Of a stretch of 64,000 nt of DNA, positions 12,491-27,400 are shown in pieces. Location of the stretch: positions 303,642-367,641 of the forward strand of contig JACTAT010000174.1 of assembly GCA_014526335.1 (NCBI GenBank), in the 5' to 3' direction. How positions within the stretch are numbered: the first letter of the stretch is position 1; each line of letters opens with the position of its first letter. The DNA is from Chrysaora quinquecirrha. Taxonomy: Eukaryota; Cnidaria; Scyphozoa; Semaeostomeae; Pelagiidae. The notes beneath the pieces were generated by a model that was not told where the DNA came from, ran no database searches, and saw nothing but the letters and a program-made list of their open reading frames with translations. A program made the position numbers and the translations under genes.

Positions 12491-15400
12491 ATACTAAGGA
12501 ATTTGCAAAAATCGCCAAAAGCAAAATAGTTATAAAAGCCTAATAAATACCCCTAAATAGCCTCTAGAGGGTAAATAAAGTCTTTTCTATTATATTAGAG
12601 TGAATTAGGGAGAAAAATTACCCTCAAAAATCGCCAAAAGGCAAGTCTATAGCCTTGCTTTTGGCCAAAATTCAAGCAAAATCAGGGTTTTGAAAACTCA
12701 CTTTTTCTTCAAAAATAGTTATAGAAGCCTAATAAATACCCCTAAATAGCCTCTAGAGGGTAAATAAAGTCTTTTTCTATTATATTAGGGTCCCAATTAG
12801 GGAGAAAAATTACCCAAAAAAATCGCCAAAAGGCAAGTCTATAGCCTTGCTTTTTGGCCAAAATTCAAGCAAAAGCAGTGGTTTTGAAAACTCACTTTTT
12901 CTTCAAAAATAGTTATAAAGACCTAATAAATACCCCTAAATAGCCTCTAGAGGGTAAATAAAGTCTTTTTCTATTATATTAGGCCCAATTAGGGAGAAAA
13001 ATTACCCTCAAAAATCGCCAAAAGGCAAGTCTATAGCCTTGCTTTTGGCAAAAATTCAGGCAAAATCAGGGTTTTGAAAACTCACTTTTTTCTTCAAAAA
13101 TAGTTATAGAAGCCTAATAAATACCCCCTAAATAGCCTCTAGAGGGTAAATAAAGTCTTTTTCTATTATATTAGGGTCAATTAGGGAGAAAAAATTACCC
13201 TCAAAAATCGCCAAAAAGGCAAGTCTATAGCCTTGCTTTTGGCAAAAATTCGGCAAAATCAGGGTTTTGAAAACTCACTTTTTCTCTTCAAAAATAGTTA
13301 TAGCCTCTAGAGCAATAAATACAAATAGGGGTCTTTTTCTAATAAGGCCTCACTTAGGTCAGAAAAATTACCCTCAAAAATCGCCAAAAGGCAAGTCTAT
13401 AGCCTTGCTTTTTGGCCAAAATTCATCAGGGGTTTTGAAAACTCACTTTTTTCTTCAAAAATAGTTATAAGAGCCTTATAAATACCCTTAAATAACCTCT
13501 AGGGGGTAAATAAAGTCATTTTCTATTATATTAGGCCCAATTAGGGAGAAAAAATTACCCTCAAAAATCGCCAAAAAGGCAAGTCTATAGCCTTGCTTTT
13601 TGGCCAAAATTCGGGCAAAATCAGGGGTTTTGAAAACTCACTTTTTTCTTCAAAAATAGTTATAAAAGCCTAATAAATACCCCTAAATAGCCTCTAGGGG
13701 GTAAATAAAGTCTTTTTCTATTATATTAGGCCCAATTAGGGAGAAAAAATTACCCTCAAAAAATCGCCAAAAAGGCAAGTCTATAGCCTTGCTTTTGGCC
13801 AAAATTCGGGCAAAATCAGGGGTTTTGAAAACTCACTTTTTTCTCCAAAAATAGTTATAAAAGCCTAATAAATACCCCATAAATAGCCTCTAGGGGGTAA
13901 ATAAAGTCTTTTTCTATTATATTAGGCCCAATTAGGGAGAAAAATTACCCTCAAAAATCGCCAAAAGGCAAGTCTATAGCCTTGCTTTTGGCAAAATTCA
14001 GGCAAAATCAGGGTTTTGAAAACTCACTTTTTCTTCAAAAATAGTTATAGAAGCCTAATAAATACCCCTAAATAGCCTCTAGAGGGTAAATAAAGTCTTT
14101 TTCTATTATATTAGGGTCAATTAGGGAGAAAAATTACCCTCAAAAATCGCCAAAAGGCAAGTCTATAGCCTTGCTTTTGGCAAAAATTCAAAAATCGCAA
14201 AATCAGGGTTTTGAAAACTCACTTTTTCTTCAAAATAGTTATAAAAGCCTAATAAATACCCCTAAATAGCCTCTAGAGGGTAAATAAAGTCTTTTTCTAT
14301 TATATTAGGCCCAATTAGGGAGAAAAATTACCCTCAAAAATCGCCAAAAGGCAAGTCTATAGCCTTGCTTTTGGCCAAAATCGGGCAAAATCAGGGGTTT
14401 TGAAAACTCACTTTTTTCTCCAAATATGGTTATAAAAGCCTAATAAATACACCTTAAATAGCCTCTAGAGGAAAATAAAGTCTTTTTTTATTATATTAGA
14501 GTCAATTAGGGAGAAAACATTACCCTCAAAAATCGCCAAAAAGGCAAGTCTATAGCCTTGCTTTTGGCCAAAATTCAAGGCAAAATCAGGGGTTTTGAAA
14601 ACTCACTTTTTTCTTCAAAAATAGTTATAGAAGCCTAATAAATACCCTTAAATAGCCTCTAGGGGGTAAATAAAGTCTTTTTCTATTATATTAGGCCGAA
14701 TTAGGGAGAACAATTACCCTCAAAAATCGCCAAAAAGGCAAGTCTATAGCCTTGCTTTTTGGCCAAAATTCGGGCAAAATCAGGGGTTTTGAAAACTCAC
14801 TTTTTTCTTCAAAAATAGTTTTAACAGCCTAATAAATTCCCCCTAAATAGCCTCTAGAGGGTAAATAAAGTCTTTTTCTATTATATTAGGGTCAATTAGG
14901 GAGAAAAAATTACCCTCAAAAAATCGCCAAAAAGGCAAGTCTATAGCCTTGCTTTTTGGCAAAATTCGGGCAAAATCAGGGGTTTCGAAAACTCACTTTT
15001 TTCTTCAAAAATAGTTATAGAAGCCTAATAAATACCCCCTAAATAGCCTCTAGAGGGTAAATAAAGTCTTTTTCTATTATATTAGGCCCAATTAGGGAGA
15101 AAAATTACCCTCAAAAATCGCCAAAAAGGCAAGTCTATAGCCTTGCTTTTTGGCAAAATTCGGGCAAAATCAGGGGTTTCGAAAACTCACTTTTTTCTTC
15201 AAAAATAGTTATAGAAGCCTAATAAATACCCCCTAAATAGCCTCTAGAGGGTAAATAAAGTCTTTTTCTATTATATTAGGGTCAATTAGGGAGAAAAAAT
15301 TACCCTCAAAAAATCGCCAAAAAGGCAAGTCTATAGCCTTGCTTTTTGGCAAAAATTCGGGCAAAATCAGGGGTTTCGAAAACTCACTTTTTTCTTCCAA

Positions 15401-18400
15401 AATAGTTATAGAAGCCTAATAAATACCCCCTAAATAGCCTCTAGAGGGTAAATAAAGTCTTTTGCTATTATATTAGGGCCAATTAGGGAGAAAAATTACC
15501 CTCAAAAATCGCCAAAAGGCAAGTCTATAGCCTTGCTTTTGGCAAAATTCAGGCAAAATCAGGGGTTTTGAAAACTCACTTTTTCTTCCAAAATAGTTAT
15601 AGAAGCCTAATAAATACCCCTAAATAGCCTCTAGAGGGTAAATAAAGTCTTTTTCTATTATATTAGGCCCAATTAGGGAGAAAAATTACCCTCAAAAATC
15701 GCCAAAAGGCAAGTCTATAGCCTTGCTTTTTGGCAAAAATTCAGGCAAAATCAGGGTTTTGAAAACTCACTTTTTCTTCAAAATAGTTATAGAAGCCTAA
15801 TAAATACCCCTAAATAGCCTCTAGAGGGTAAATAAAGTCTTTTTCTATTATATTAGGCCCAATTAGGGAGAAAAATTACCCTCAAAAATCGCCAAAAGGC
15901 AAGTCTATAGCCTTGCTTTTGGCAAAAATTCAGGCAAAATCAGGGTTTTGAAAACTCACTTTTTCTTCAAAAATAGTTATAAAAGCCTAATAAATACCCC
16001 TAAAATAGCCTCTAGAGGGTAAATAAAGTCTTTTTCTATTATATTAGGCCCAATTAGGGAGAAAAATTACCCTCAAAAATCGCCAAAAGGCAAGTCTATA
16101 GCCTTGCTTTTGGCCAAAATTCGGGCAAAATCAGGGGTTTTGAAAACTCACTTTTTTCTCCAAAAATAGTTATAAAAGCCTAATAAATACACCTTAAATA
16201 GCCTCTAGAGGTAAATAAAGTCTTTTTCTATTATATTAGGCCCAATTAGGGAGAAAAATTACCCTCAAAAATCGCCAAAAGGCAAGTCTATAGCCTTGCT
16301 TTTGGCCAAAATTCAAGCAAAATCAGGGGTTTTGAAAACTCACTTTTTTCTTCAAAAATAGTTATAAAAGCCTAATAAATACCCCTAAATAGCCTCTAGA
16401 GGGTAAATAAAGTCTTTTTCTATTATATTAGGCCCAATTAGGGAGAAAAAATTACCCTCAAAAATCGCCAAAAAGGCAAGTCTATAGCCTTGCTTTTTGG
16501 CAAAAATTCGGGCAAAATCAGGGGTTTCGAAAACTCACTTTTTTCTTCAAAAATAGTTATAAAAGCCTAATAAATACCCCTTAAATAGCCTCTAGAGGGT
16601 AAATAAAGTCTTTTGCTATTATATTAGGGTGAATTAGGGAGAAAAAATTAACCTCAAAAAATCGCCAAAAAGGCAAGTCTATAGCCTTGCTTTTTGGCCA
16701 AAATTCTGGTAAAATCAGTTGTTTTGAAAACTCACTTTTTTCTCCAAAAATAGTTATAAAAGCCTAATAAATACCCCCTAAATAGCCTCTAGGGGTAAAT
16801 AAAGTCTTTTTCTATTATATTAGGGTCAATTAGGGGAAAAAATTACCCTCAAAAAATAACCAAAAAGGCAAGTCTATTGCCTTGCTTTTTGGCCAAAATT
16901 CAAGCAAAATCAAGGGTTTTGAAAACTCACTTTTTCTTCAAAAATAGTTATAGAAGCCTAATAAATACCCCTAAATAGCCTCTAGAGGGTAAATAAAGTC
17001 TTTTTCTATTATATTAGGGTCAATTAGGGAGAAAAAATTACCCTCAAAAAATCGCCAAAAAGGCAAGTCTATAGCCTTGCTTTTTGGCCAAAATTCAGGC
17101 AAAATCAGGGGTTTTGAAAACTCACTTTTTTCTTCAAAAATAGTTATAACAGCCTAATAAATTCCCCCTAAATAGCCTCTAGAGGGTAAATAAAATCTTT
17201 TTCTATTATATTAGGGTCAATTAGGGAGAAAAAATTACCCTTAAAAAATCGCCAAAAAGGCAAGTCTATAGCCTTGCTTTTTGGCCAAAATTCTGGCAAA
17301 ATCAGGGGTTTTGAAAACTCACTTTTTTCTCCAAATATGGTTATAAAAGCCTAATAAATACACCTTAAATAGCCTCTAGAGGAAAATAAAGTCTTTTCTA
17401 TTATATTAGGCCCAATTAGGGAGAAAATATTACCTCAAAAAATCGCCAAAAGGCAAGTCTATAGCCTTGCTTTTTGGCCAAAATTCTGGCAAAATCAGGG
17501 TTTTGAAAACTCACTTTTTTCTTCAAAAATAGTTATAAAAGCCTAATAAATACCCCTTAAATAGCCTCTAGAGGGTAAATAAAATCATTTTCTATTATAT
17601 TAGGCCCAATTAGGGAGAAAAAATTACCATCGAAAAATCACCAAAAAGGCAAGTCTATAGCCTTGCTTTTTGGCAAAAATTCGGGCAAAATCAGGGTTTT
17701 GAAAACTCACTTTTTTCTTCAAAAATAGTTATAGAAGCCTAATAAATACCCCTAAATAGCCTCTAGGGGTAAATAAAGTCTTTTTCTATTATATTAGGCC
17801 CAATTAGGGAGAAAAATTACCCTCAAAAATCGCCAAAAGGCAAGTCTATAGCCTTGCTTTTTGGCCAAAATTCAGGCAAAATCAGGGTTTTGAAAACTCA
17901 CTTTTTCTCCAAAAATAGTTATAAAAGCCTAATAAATACCCTTAAATAGCCTCTAGGGGTAAATAAAGTCTTTTTCTATTATATTAGGCCCAATTAGGGA
18001 GAAAAATTACCTCAAAAATCGCCAAAAGGCAAGTCTATAGCCTTGCTTTTTGGCAAAATTCAGGCAAAATCAGGGGTTTTGAAAACTCACTTTTTCTCCA
18101 AAAATAGTTATAAAAGCCTAATAAATACCCCTAAATAGCCTCTAGGGGTAAATAAAGTCTTTTTCTATTATATTAGGCCCAATTAGGGAGAAAAATTACC
18201 TCAAAAATCGCCAAAAGGCAAGTCTATAGCCTTGCTTTTGGCCAAAATTCAGGCAAAATCAGGGTTTTGAAAACTCACTTTTTCTCCAAAATAGTTATAA
18301 AAGCCTAATAAATACCCCTAAATAGCCTCTAGGGGTAAATAAAGTCTTTTTCTATTATATTAGGCCCAATTAGGGAGAAAAATTACCTTCAAAAATCGCC

Positions 18401-21400
18401 AAAAGGCAAGTCTATAGCCTTGCTTTTGGCCAAAATTCAGGCAAAATCAGGGTTTTGAAAACTCACTTTTTCTTCAAAAATAGTTATAGAAGCCTAATAA
18501 ATACCCCTAAATAGCCTCTAGAGGGTAAATAAAGTCTTTTCTATTATATTAGGCCCAATTAGGGAGAAAAATTACCTCAAAAATCGCCAAAAGGCAAGTC
18601 TATAGCCTTGCTTTTGGCAAAAATTCAGGCAAAATCAGGGTTTTGAAAACTCACTTTTTCTTCAAAAATAGTTATAGAAGCCTAATAAATACCCCTAAAT
18701 AGCCTCTAGGGGTAAATAAAGTCTTTTTCTATTATATTAGGCCCAATTAGGGAGAAAAATTACCCTCAAAAATCGCCAAAAGGCAAGTCTATAGCCTTGC
18801 TTTTGGCAAAAATTCAGGCAAAATCAGGGTTTTGAAAACTCACTTTTTCTCCAAAAATAGTTATAGAAGCCTAATAAATACCCCTAAATAGCCTCTAGAG
18901 GGTAAATAAAGTCTTTTCTATTATATTAGGCCCAATTAGGGAGAAAAATTACCCTCAAAAATCGCCAAAAGGCAAGTCTATAGCCTTGCTTTTTGACCAA
19001 AGTTCGAGCAAAATCAGGGGTTCTGAAAAATCACTTTTTTCTTCAAAAATAGTTATAGAAGCCTAATAAATCCCCTTAAATAGCCTCAAGGGGGTAAACA
19101 AAGCTTTTTCTATTATATTAGGCCAAATTAGGGAAAAATAATTACCCTCAAAAAGTCGCCAAAAAGGCAAGTCTATAGCCTTGCTTTTTGACCAAAATTC
19201 TGGCAAAATCAGGGGTTTTGAGAACTCACCTTTTTCTTCGAAATAGTTATAGAAGCCTAATAAATAACCCCTAAATAGGCTATAGCTGGTAAATAAAGTC
19301 TTTTCTATTATATTAGGGCCCAATTAGGGAGAAAAATTACCCTCAAAAAATCGCCAAAAGGCAAGTCTATAGCCTTGCTTTTGGCCAAAATTCAAGCAAA
19401 ATCAGGGGTTTTGAAAACTCACTTTTTTCTTCAAAAATAGTTATAGAAGCCTAATAAATACCCCCTAAATAGCCTCTAGAGGGTAAATAAAGTCTTTTTC
19501 TATTATATTAGGGTCAATTAGGGAGAAAAAATTACCCTCAAAAATCGCCAAAAGGCAAGTCTATAGCCTTGCTTTTGGCCAAAATTCGGGCAAAATCAGG
19601 GGTTTTGAAAACTCACTTTTTTCTTCAAAAATAGTTATAGAAGCCTAATAAATACCCCCTAAATAGCCTCTAGAGGGTAAATAAAGTCTTTTTCTATTAT
19701 ATTAGGCCCAATTAGGGAGAAAAATTACCTCAAAAATCGCCAAAAGGCAAGTCTATAGCCTTGCTTTTGGCAAAATTCAGGCAAAATCAGGGTTTTGAAA
19801 ACTCACTTTTTCTTCTAAAAATAGTTATAGAAGCCTAATAAATACCCCTAAATAGCCTCTAGAGGGTAAATAAAGTCTTTTTCTATTATATTAGGCCAAT
19901 TAGGGAGAAAAAATTACCCTCAAAAATCGCCAAAAGGCAAGTCTATAGCCTTGCTTTTTGGCAAAAATTCGGGCAAAATCAGGGATTCTGAAAACTCACT
20001 TTTTTCTCCAAAAATAGTTATAAAAGCCTAATAAATACCCCTCAAATAGCCTCTAGGGGGTAAATAAAGTCTTCTTCTATTATATTAGACCCAATTAGGG
20101 AGAAAAATTACCCTCAAAAAATCGCCAAAAAGGCAAGTCTATAGCCTTGCTTTTTGGCCAAAATTCTGGCAAAATCAGGGGTTTTGAAAACTCACTTTTT
20201 TCTCCAAAAATAGTTATAAAAGCCTAATAAATACCCTTAAATAGCCTCTAGGGGTAAATAAAGTCTTTTTCTATTATATTAGGCCCAATTAGGGAGCAAA
20301 AATTACCCTGAAAAAATCGCCAAAAAGGCAAGTCTATAGCCTTGCTTTTTGGCCAAAATTCGGGCAAAATCAGGGGTTTTGAAAACTCACTTTTTCCTCC
20401 AAAAATAGTTATGAAAGCCTAATAAATACCCCCTAAATTGCCTCTAGGGGGTAAATAAAGTCTTTTTCTATTATATTAGACCCAATTAGGGAGAAAAAAT
20501 TACCCTCAAAAAATCGCCAAAAAGGCAAGTCTATAGCCTTGCTTTTGGCCAAAATTCGGGCAAAATAAGGGGTTTTGAAAACTCACTTTTTTCTTCAAAA
20601 ATAGTTATAGAAACCTAATAAATACGCCCTAAATAGCCTCTAGAGGGTAAATAAAGTCTTTTTCTATTATATTAGGGTCAATTAGGGAGAAAAATTACCT
20701 CAAAAATCGCCAAAAGGCAAGTCTATAGCCTTGCTTTTTGGCAAAAATTCAGGCAAAATCAGGGTTTTGAAAACTCACTTTTTCTTCAAAAATAGTTATA
20801 AAGCCTAATAAATACCCTTAAATAGCCTCTAGAGGGTAAATAAAGTCTTTTCTATTATATTAGGGTCAATTAGGGAGAAAAATTACCCTCAAAAATCGCC
20901 AAAAGGCAAGTCTATAGCCTTGCTTTTGGCCAAAATTCAGGCAAAATCAGGGGTTTGAAAACTCACTTTTTCTCCAAAAATAGTTATAAAAGCCTAATAA
21001 ATACCCCTAAATAGCCTCTAGAGGTAAATAAAGTCTTTTCTATTATATTAGGCCCAATTAGGGAGAAAAATTACCTTCAAAAATCGCCAAAAGGCAAGTC
21101 TATAGCCTTGCTTTTTGGCCAAAATTCAAGCAAAATCAGGGGTTTTGAAAACTCACTTTTTTCTTCAAAAATAGTTATAAAAGCCTAATAAATACCCCTA
21201 AAATAGCCTCTAGAGGGTAAATAAAGTCTTTTTCTATTATATTAGGTCAATTAGGGAGAAAAATTACCCTCAAAAAATCGCCAAAAAGGCAAGTCTATAG
21301 CCTTGCTTTTTGGCAAAAATTCGGGCAAAATCAGGGGTTTTGAAAACTCACTTTTTCTTCAAAATAGTTATAGAAGCCTAATAAATACCCCTAAATAGCC

Positions 21401-24400
21401 TCTAGAGGGTAAATAAAGTCTTTTGCTATTATATTAGGCCCAATTAGGGAGAAAAATTACCCTCAAAAATCGCCAAAAGGCAAGTCTATAGCCTTGCTTT
21501 TGGCAAAATTCGGGCAAAATCAGGGTTTTGAAAACTCACTTTTTCTTCCAAAATAGTTATAGAAGCCTAATAAATACCCCTAAATAGCCTCTAGAGGGTA
21601 AATAAAGTCTTTTCTATTATATTAGGCCCAATTAGGGAGAAAAATTACCCTCAAAAATCGCCAAAAGGCAAGTCTATAGCCTTGCTTTTGGCAAAATTTG
21701 GGCAAAATCAGGGTTTTGAAAACTCACTTTTTCTCCAAAATAGTTATAAAAGCCTAATAAATACCCCTAAATAGCCTCTAGGGGTAAATAAAGTCTTTTT
21801 CTATTATATTAGGCCCAATTAGGGAGAAAAATTACCCTCAAAAAATCGCCAAAAGGCAAGTCTATAGCCTTGCTTTTGGCCAAAATTCAGGCAAAATCAG
21901 GGTTTTGAAAACTCACTTTTTCTTCAAAATAGTTATAGAAGCCTAATAAATACCCCTAAATAGCCTCTAGAGGGTAAATAAAGTCTTTTTCTATTATATT
22001 AGGGTCAATTAGGGAGAAAAATTACCCTCAAAAATCGCCAAAAGGCAAGTCTATAGCCTTGCTTTTGGCAAAAATTCAGGCAAAATCAGGGTTTTGAAAA
22101 CTCACTTTTTCTCAAAAATAGTTATAAAAGCCTAATAAATACCCCTAAATAGCCTCTAGGGGGTAAATAAAGTCTTTTCTATTATATTAGGGTCAATTAG
22201 GGAGAAAAATTACCCTCAAAAATCGCCAAAAGGCAAGTCTATAGCCTTGCTTTTGGCCAAAATTGGGCAAAATCAGGGTTTTGAAAACTCACTTTTTTCT
22301 TCAAAAATAGTTATAAAAGCCTAATAAATACCCCCTAAATAGCCTCTAGAGGGTAAATAAAGTCTTTTTCTATTATATTAGGGTCAATTAGGGAGAAAAA
22401 ATTACCCTCAAAAAATCGCCAAAAAGGCAAGTCTATAGCCTTGCTTTTTGGCCAAAATTCAAGCAAAATCAGGGGTTTTGAAAACTCACTTTTTCTTCAA
22501 AAATAGTTATAGAAGCCTAATAAATACCCCTAAATAGCCTCTAGAGGGTAAATAAAGTCTTTTTCTATTATATTAGGTCAATTAGGGAGAAAAATTACCT
22601 CAAAAATCGCCAAAAGGCAAGTCTATAGCCTTGCTTTTGGCCAAAATTCAGGCAAAATCAGGGTTTTGAAAACTCACTTTTTCTCCAAAATAGTTATAAA
22701 AGCCTAATAAATACCCCTAAATAGCCTCTAGGGGAAAATAAAGTCTTTTTCTATTATATTAGGCCCAATTAGGGAGAAAAATTACCCTGAAAAATCGCCA
22801 AAAGGCAAGTCTATAGCCTTTGCTTTTTGGCCAAAATTCTGGCAAAATCAGGGGTTTTGAAAACTCACTTTTTTCTCCAAATATAGTTATAAAAGCCTAA
22901 TAAATACCCTTAAATAGCCTCTAGAGGGTAAATAAAGTCTTTTTTTATTATATTAGGCCCAATTAGGGAGAAAAATTACCCTCAAAAATCGCCAAAAAGG
23001 CAAGTCTATAGCCTTGCTTTTTGGCCAAAATTTGGCAAAATCAGGGTTTTGAAAACTCACTTTTTCTCCAAAATAGTTATAAAAGCCTAATAAATACCCC
23101 TAAATAGCCTCTAGGGGTAAATAAAGTCTTTTTCTATTATATTAGGCCCAATTAGGGAGAAAAATTACCCTCAAAAATCGCCAAAAGGCAAGTCTATAGC
23201 CTTGCTTTTTGGCCAAAATTCGGGCAAAATCAGGGTTTTGAAAACTCACTTTTTCTTCAAAAATAGTTATAGAAGCCTAATAAATACACCCTAAATAGCC
23301 TCTAGAGGGTAAATAAAGTCTTTTGCTATTATATTAGGGTCAATTAGGGAGAAAAAATTACCCTCAAAAATCGCCAAAAAGGCAAGTCTATAGCCTTGCT
23401 TTTTGGCAAAAATTCGGGCAAAATCAGGGGTTTTGAAAACTCATTCTTTTCTCCAAAAATATTTATAGAAGCCTAATAAATACCCCCTAAATAGCCTCTA
23501 GAGGGTAAATAAAGTCTTTTTCTATTATATTAGGGTCAATTAGGGAGAAAAAATTACCCTCAAAAATCGCCAAAAGGCAAGTCTATAGCCTTGCTTTTGG
23601 CCAAAATTCAGGGCAAAATCAGGGTTTTGAAAACTCACTTTTTTCTCCAAATATGGTTATAAAAGCCTAATAAATACACCTTAAATAGCCTCTAGAGGAA
23701 AATAAAGTCTTTTTTTATTATATTAGAGTCAATTAGGGAGAAAAAATTACCCTCAAAAAATCGCCAAAAAGGCAAGTCTATAGCCTTGCTTTTTGGCAAA
23801 AATTCGGGCAAAATCAGGGTTTTGAAAACTCACTTTTTTCTCCAGAAATAGTTATAAAAGCCTAATAAATACCCCATAAATAGCCTCTAGGGGGTAAATA
23901 AAGTCTTTTTCTTTTATATTAGGCCCAATTAGGGAGAAAAATTACCCTCAAAAATCGCCAAAAGGCAAGTCTATAGCCTTGCTTTTTGGCCAAAATTCAG
24001 GCAAAATCAGGGTTTTGAAAACTCACTTTTTCTCCAAAATAGTTATAAATGCCTAATAAATACCCTTAAATAGCCTCTAGGGGGTAAATAAAGTCATTTT
24101 CTATTATATTAGGCCCAATTAGGGAGAAAAATTACCCTCAAAAATCGCCAAAAAGGCAAGTCTATAGCCTTGCTTTTTGGCCAAAATTCGGGCAAAATCA
24201 GGGTTTTGAAAACTCACTTTTTTCTCCAAAATAGTTATAAAAGCCTAATAAATACCCCTAAATAGCCTCTAGGGAGTAAATAAAGTCTTTTTCTATTATA
24301 TTAGGCCCAATTAGGGAGAAAAATTACCTCAAAAATCGCCAAAAGGCAAGTCTACAGCCTTGCTTTTGGCCAAAATTCTAGCAAAATCAGGGGCTTTGAA

Positions 24401-27400
24401 AACCCACTTTTTTCTTCAAAAATAGTTATAGAAGCCTAATAAATACCCGTAAAATAGCTTCTAGAGGGTAAATAAAGTCTTTTTCTATTATATTAGGGTC
24501 AATTAGGGAGAAAAAATTACCCTCAAAAAATCGCCAAAAGGCAAGTCTATAGCCTTGCTTTTTGGCCAAAATTCAAGCAAAAGCAGTGGTTTTGAAAACT
24601 CACTTTTTTCTTTAAAATAGTTTTAACAGCCTAATAAATTCCCCCTAAATAGCCTCTAGAGGGTAAATAAAATCTTTTTCTATTATATTAGGGTCAATTA
24701 GGGAGAAAAATTACCTCAAAAATCGCCAAAAAAGCAAGTCTATAGCCTTGCTTTTTGGCAAAAATTCGGGCAAAATCAGGGTTTTCGAAAACTCACACTT
24801 TTCTTCTAAATTAGTTATAGAAGCCTAATAAATACCCCCTAAATAGCCTCTAGAGGGTAAATAAAGTCTTTTGCTATTATATTAGGGTCAATTGGGGAGA
24901 AAAAATTACCCTCAGAAAATCACCAAAAAGGCAAGTCTATAGCCTTGCTTTTTGGCAAAAATTCGGGCAAAATCAGGGTTTTCGAAAACTCACACTTTTC
25001 TTCTAAATTAGTTATAGAAGCCTAATAAATACCCCCTAAATAGCCTCTAGAGGGTAAATAAAGTCTTTTCTATTATATTAGGGTCAATTAGGGAGAAAAA
25101 TTACCTCAAAAATCACCAAAAAGGCAAGTCTATAGCCTTGCTTTTTGGCAAAAATTCGGGCAAAATCAGGGGTTTTGAAAACTCATTCTTTTCTCCAAAA
25201 ATAGTTATAAAAGCCTAATAAATACCCCCTAAATAGCCTCTTGGGGGTAAATAAAGTCTTTTTCTTTTATATTAGGCCCAATTAGGGAGAAAAAATTACC
25301 CTCAAAAAATCGCCAAAAGGCAAGTCTATAGCCTTGCTTTTTGGCCAAAATTCTGGCAAAATCAGGGTTTTGAAAACTCACTTTTTACTCCAAAAATAGT
25401 TATAAAAGCCTAATAAATACCCTTAAATAGCCTCTAGGGTAAGTTAAGTCTTTTTCTATTATATTAGGCCCAATTAGGGAGAAAAAATTACCCTTAAAAA
25501 ATCGCCAAAAGGCAAGTCTATAGCCTTGCTTTTTGGCCAAAATTCTGGCAAAATCAGGGGTTTTGAAAACTCACTTTTTTCTCAAAAAATAGTTATGAAA
25601 GCCTAATAAATACCCCCTAAATAGCCTCTTGGGGGTAAATAAAGTCTTTTTCTATCATATTAGGGCCGATTAGGGAGAAAAATTTACCTTCCAAAAATCG
25701 CGAAAAAGGCAAGTCTATAGCCTTGCTTTTTGGCCAAAATTCGGGCAAAATCAGGGATTTTGAAAACTCACCTTTTTCTTCAAAAATAGTTATAGAACCC
25801 TAATAAATACCCCCTAAATAGCCTCTAGAGGGTAAATAAAGTCTTTTTCTATTATATTAGGGTCAATTAGGGAGAAAAAATTACCCTCAAAAATCGCCAA
25901 AAGGCAAGTCTATAGCCTTGCTTTTTGGCAAAAATTCGGGCAAAATCAGGGGTTTCGAAAACTCACTTTTTTCTTCAAAAATAGTTATAGAAGCCTAATA
26001 AATACCCCCTAAATAGCCTCTAGAGGGTAAATAAAGTCTTTTGCTATTATATTAGGGTCAATTAGGGAGAAAAAATTACCCTCAAAAAATCGCCAAAAAG
26101 GCAAGTCTATAGCCTTGCTTTTTGGCCAAAATTCTGGCAAAATCAGGGGTTTCGAAAACTCACTTTCTTCTTCAAAAATTTTTATAGAAGCCTAATAAAT
26201 ACCCCCTAAATAGCCTCTTGGGGGTAAATAAAGTCTTTTTCTATTATATTAGGCCCCATTAGGGAGACAAAATTACCCTCAAAAAATCGCCAAAAGGCAA
26301 GTCTATAGCTTTGCTTTTTGGCCAAAATTCTGGCAAAATCAGGGGCTTTGAAAACTCACTTTTTTCTCCAAAAATAGTTATAAATGCCTAATAAATACCC
26401 TTAAATAGCCTCTAGAGGGTAAATAAAGTCTTTTTCTATTATATTAGGGTCAATTAGGGAGAAAAAATTACCCTCAAAAAATCGCCAAAAAGGCAAGTCT
26501 ATAGCCTTGCTTTTTGGCCAAAATTCTGGCAAAATCAGGGGTTTTGAAAACTCACTTTTTTCTCCAAAAATAGTTATAAAAGCCTAATAAATACCCCTAA
26601 ATAGCCTCTAGAGGTAAATAAAGTCTTTTCTATTATATTGGGCCCGATTGGGGAGAAAAAATTACCTTCCAAAAATCGCCAAAAAGGCAAGTCTATAGCC
26701 TTGCTTTTTGGCCAAAATTCAAGCAAAATCAGGGGTTTTGAAAACGCACTTTTTTCTTCAAAAATAGTTATAGAAGCCTAATAAATACCCGTAAAATAGC
26801 TTCTAGAGGGTAAATAAAGTCTTTTTCTATTATATTAGGGTCAATTAGGGAGAAAAAATTACCCTCAAAAAATCGCCAAAAAGGCAAGTCTATAGCCTTG
26901 CTTTTGGCAAAAATTCGGGCAAAATCAGGGGTTTCGGAAACTCACTTTTTTCTTCAAAAATAGTTATAGAAGCCTAATAAATACCCCCTAAATTGCCTCT
27001 AGAGGGTAAATAAAGTCTTTTTCTATCATATTAGGGCCGATTAGGGAGAAAAATTTACCTTCCAAAAATCGCGAAAAAGGCAAGTCTATAGCCTTGCTTT
27101 TTGGCCAAAATTCGGGCAAAATCAGGGATTTTGAAAACTCACCTTTTTCTTCAAAAATAGTTATAGAACCCTAATAAATACCCCCTAAATAGCCTCTAGA
27201 GGGTAAATAAAGTCTTTTTCTATTATATTAGGGTCAATTAGGGAGAAAAAATTACCCTAAAAAATCGCCAAAAGGCAAGTCTATAGCCTTGCTTTTGGCA
27301 AAAATTCGGGCAAAATCAGGGGTTTCGGAAACTCACTTTTTTCTTCAAAAATAGTTATAGAAGCCTAATAAATACCCCCTAAACAGTCTCTAGGGGGTAA

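Noticed and set aside
19063..19323. 86-codon frame across satellite monomers
   Set aside because: It is a chance opening in one stretch of the array; neighbouring monomers carry stops in the same frame.
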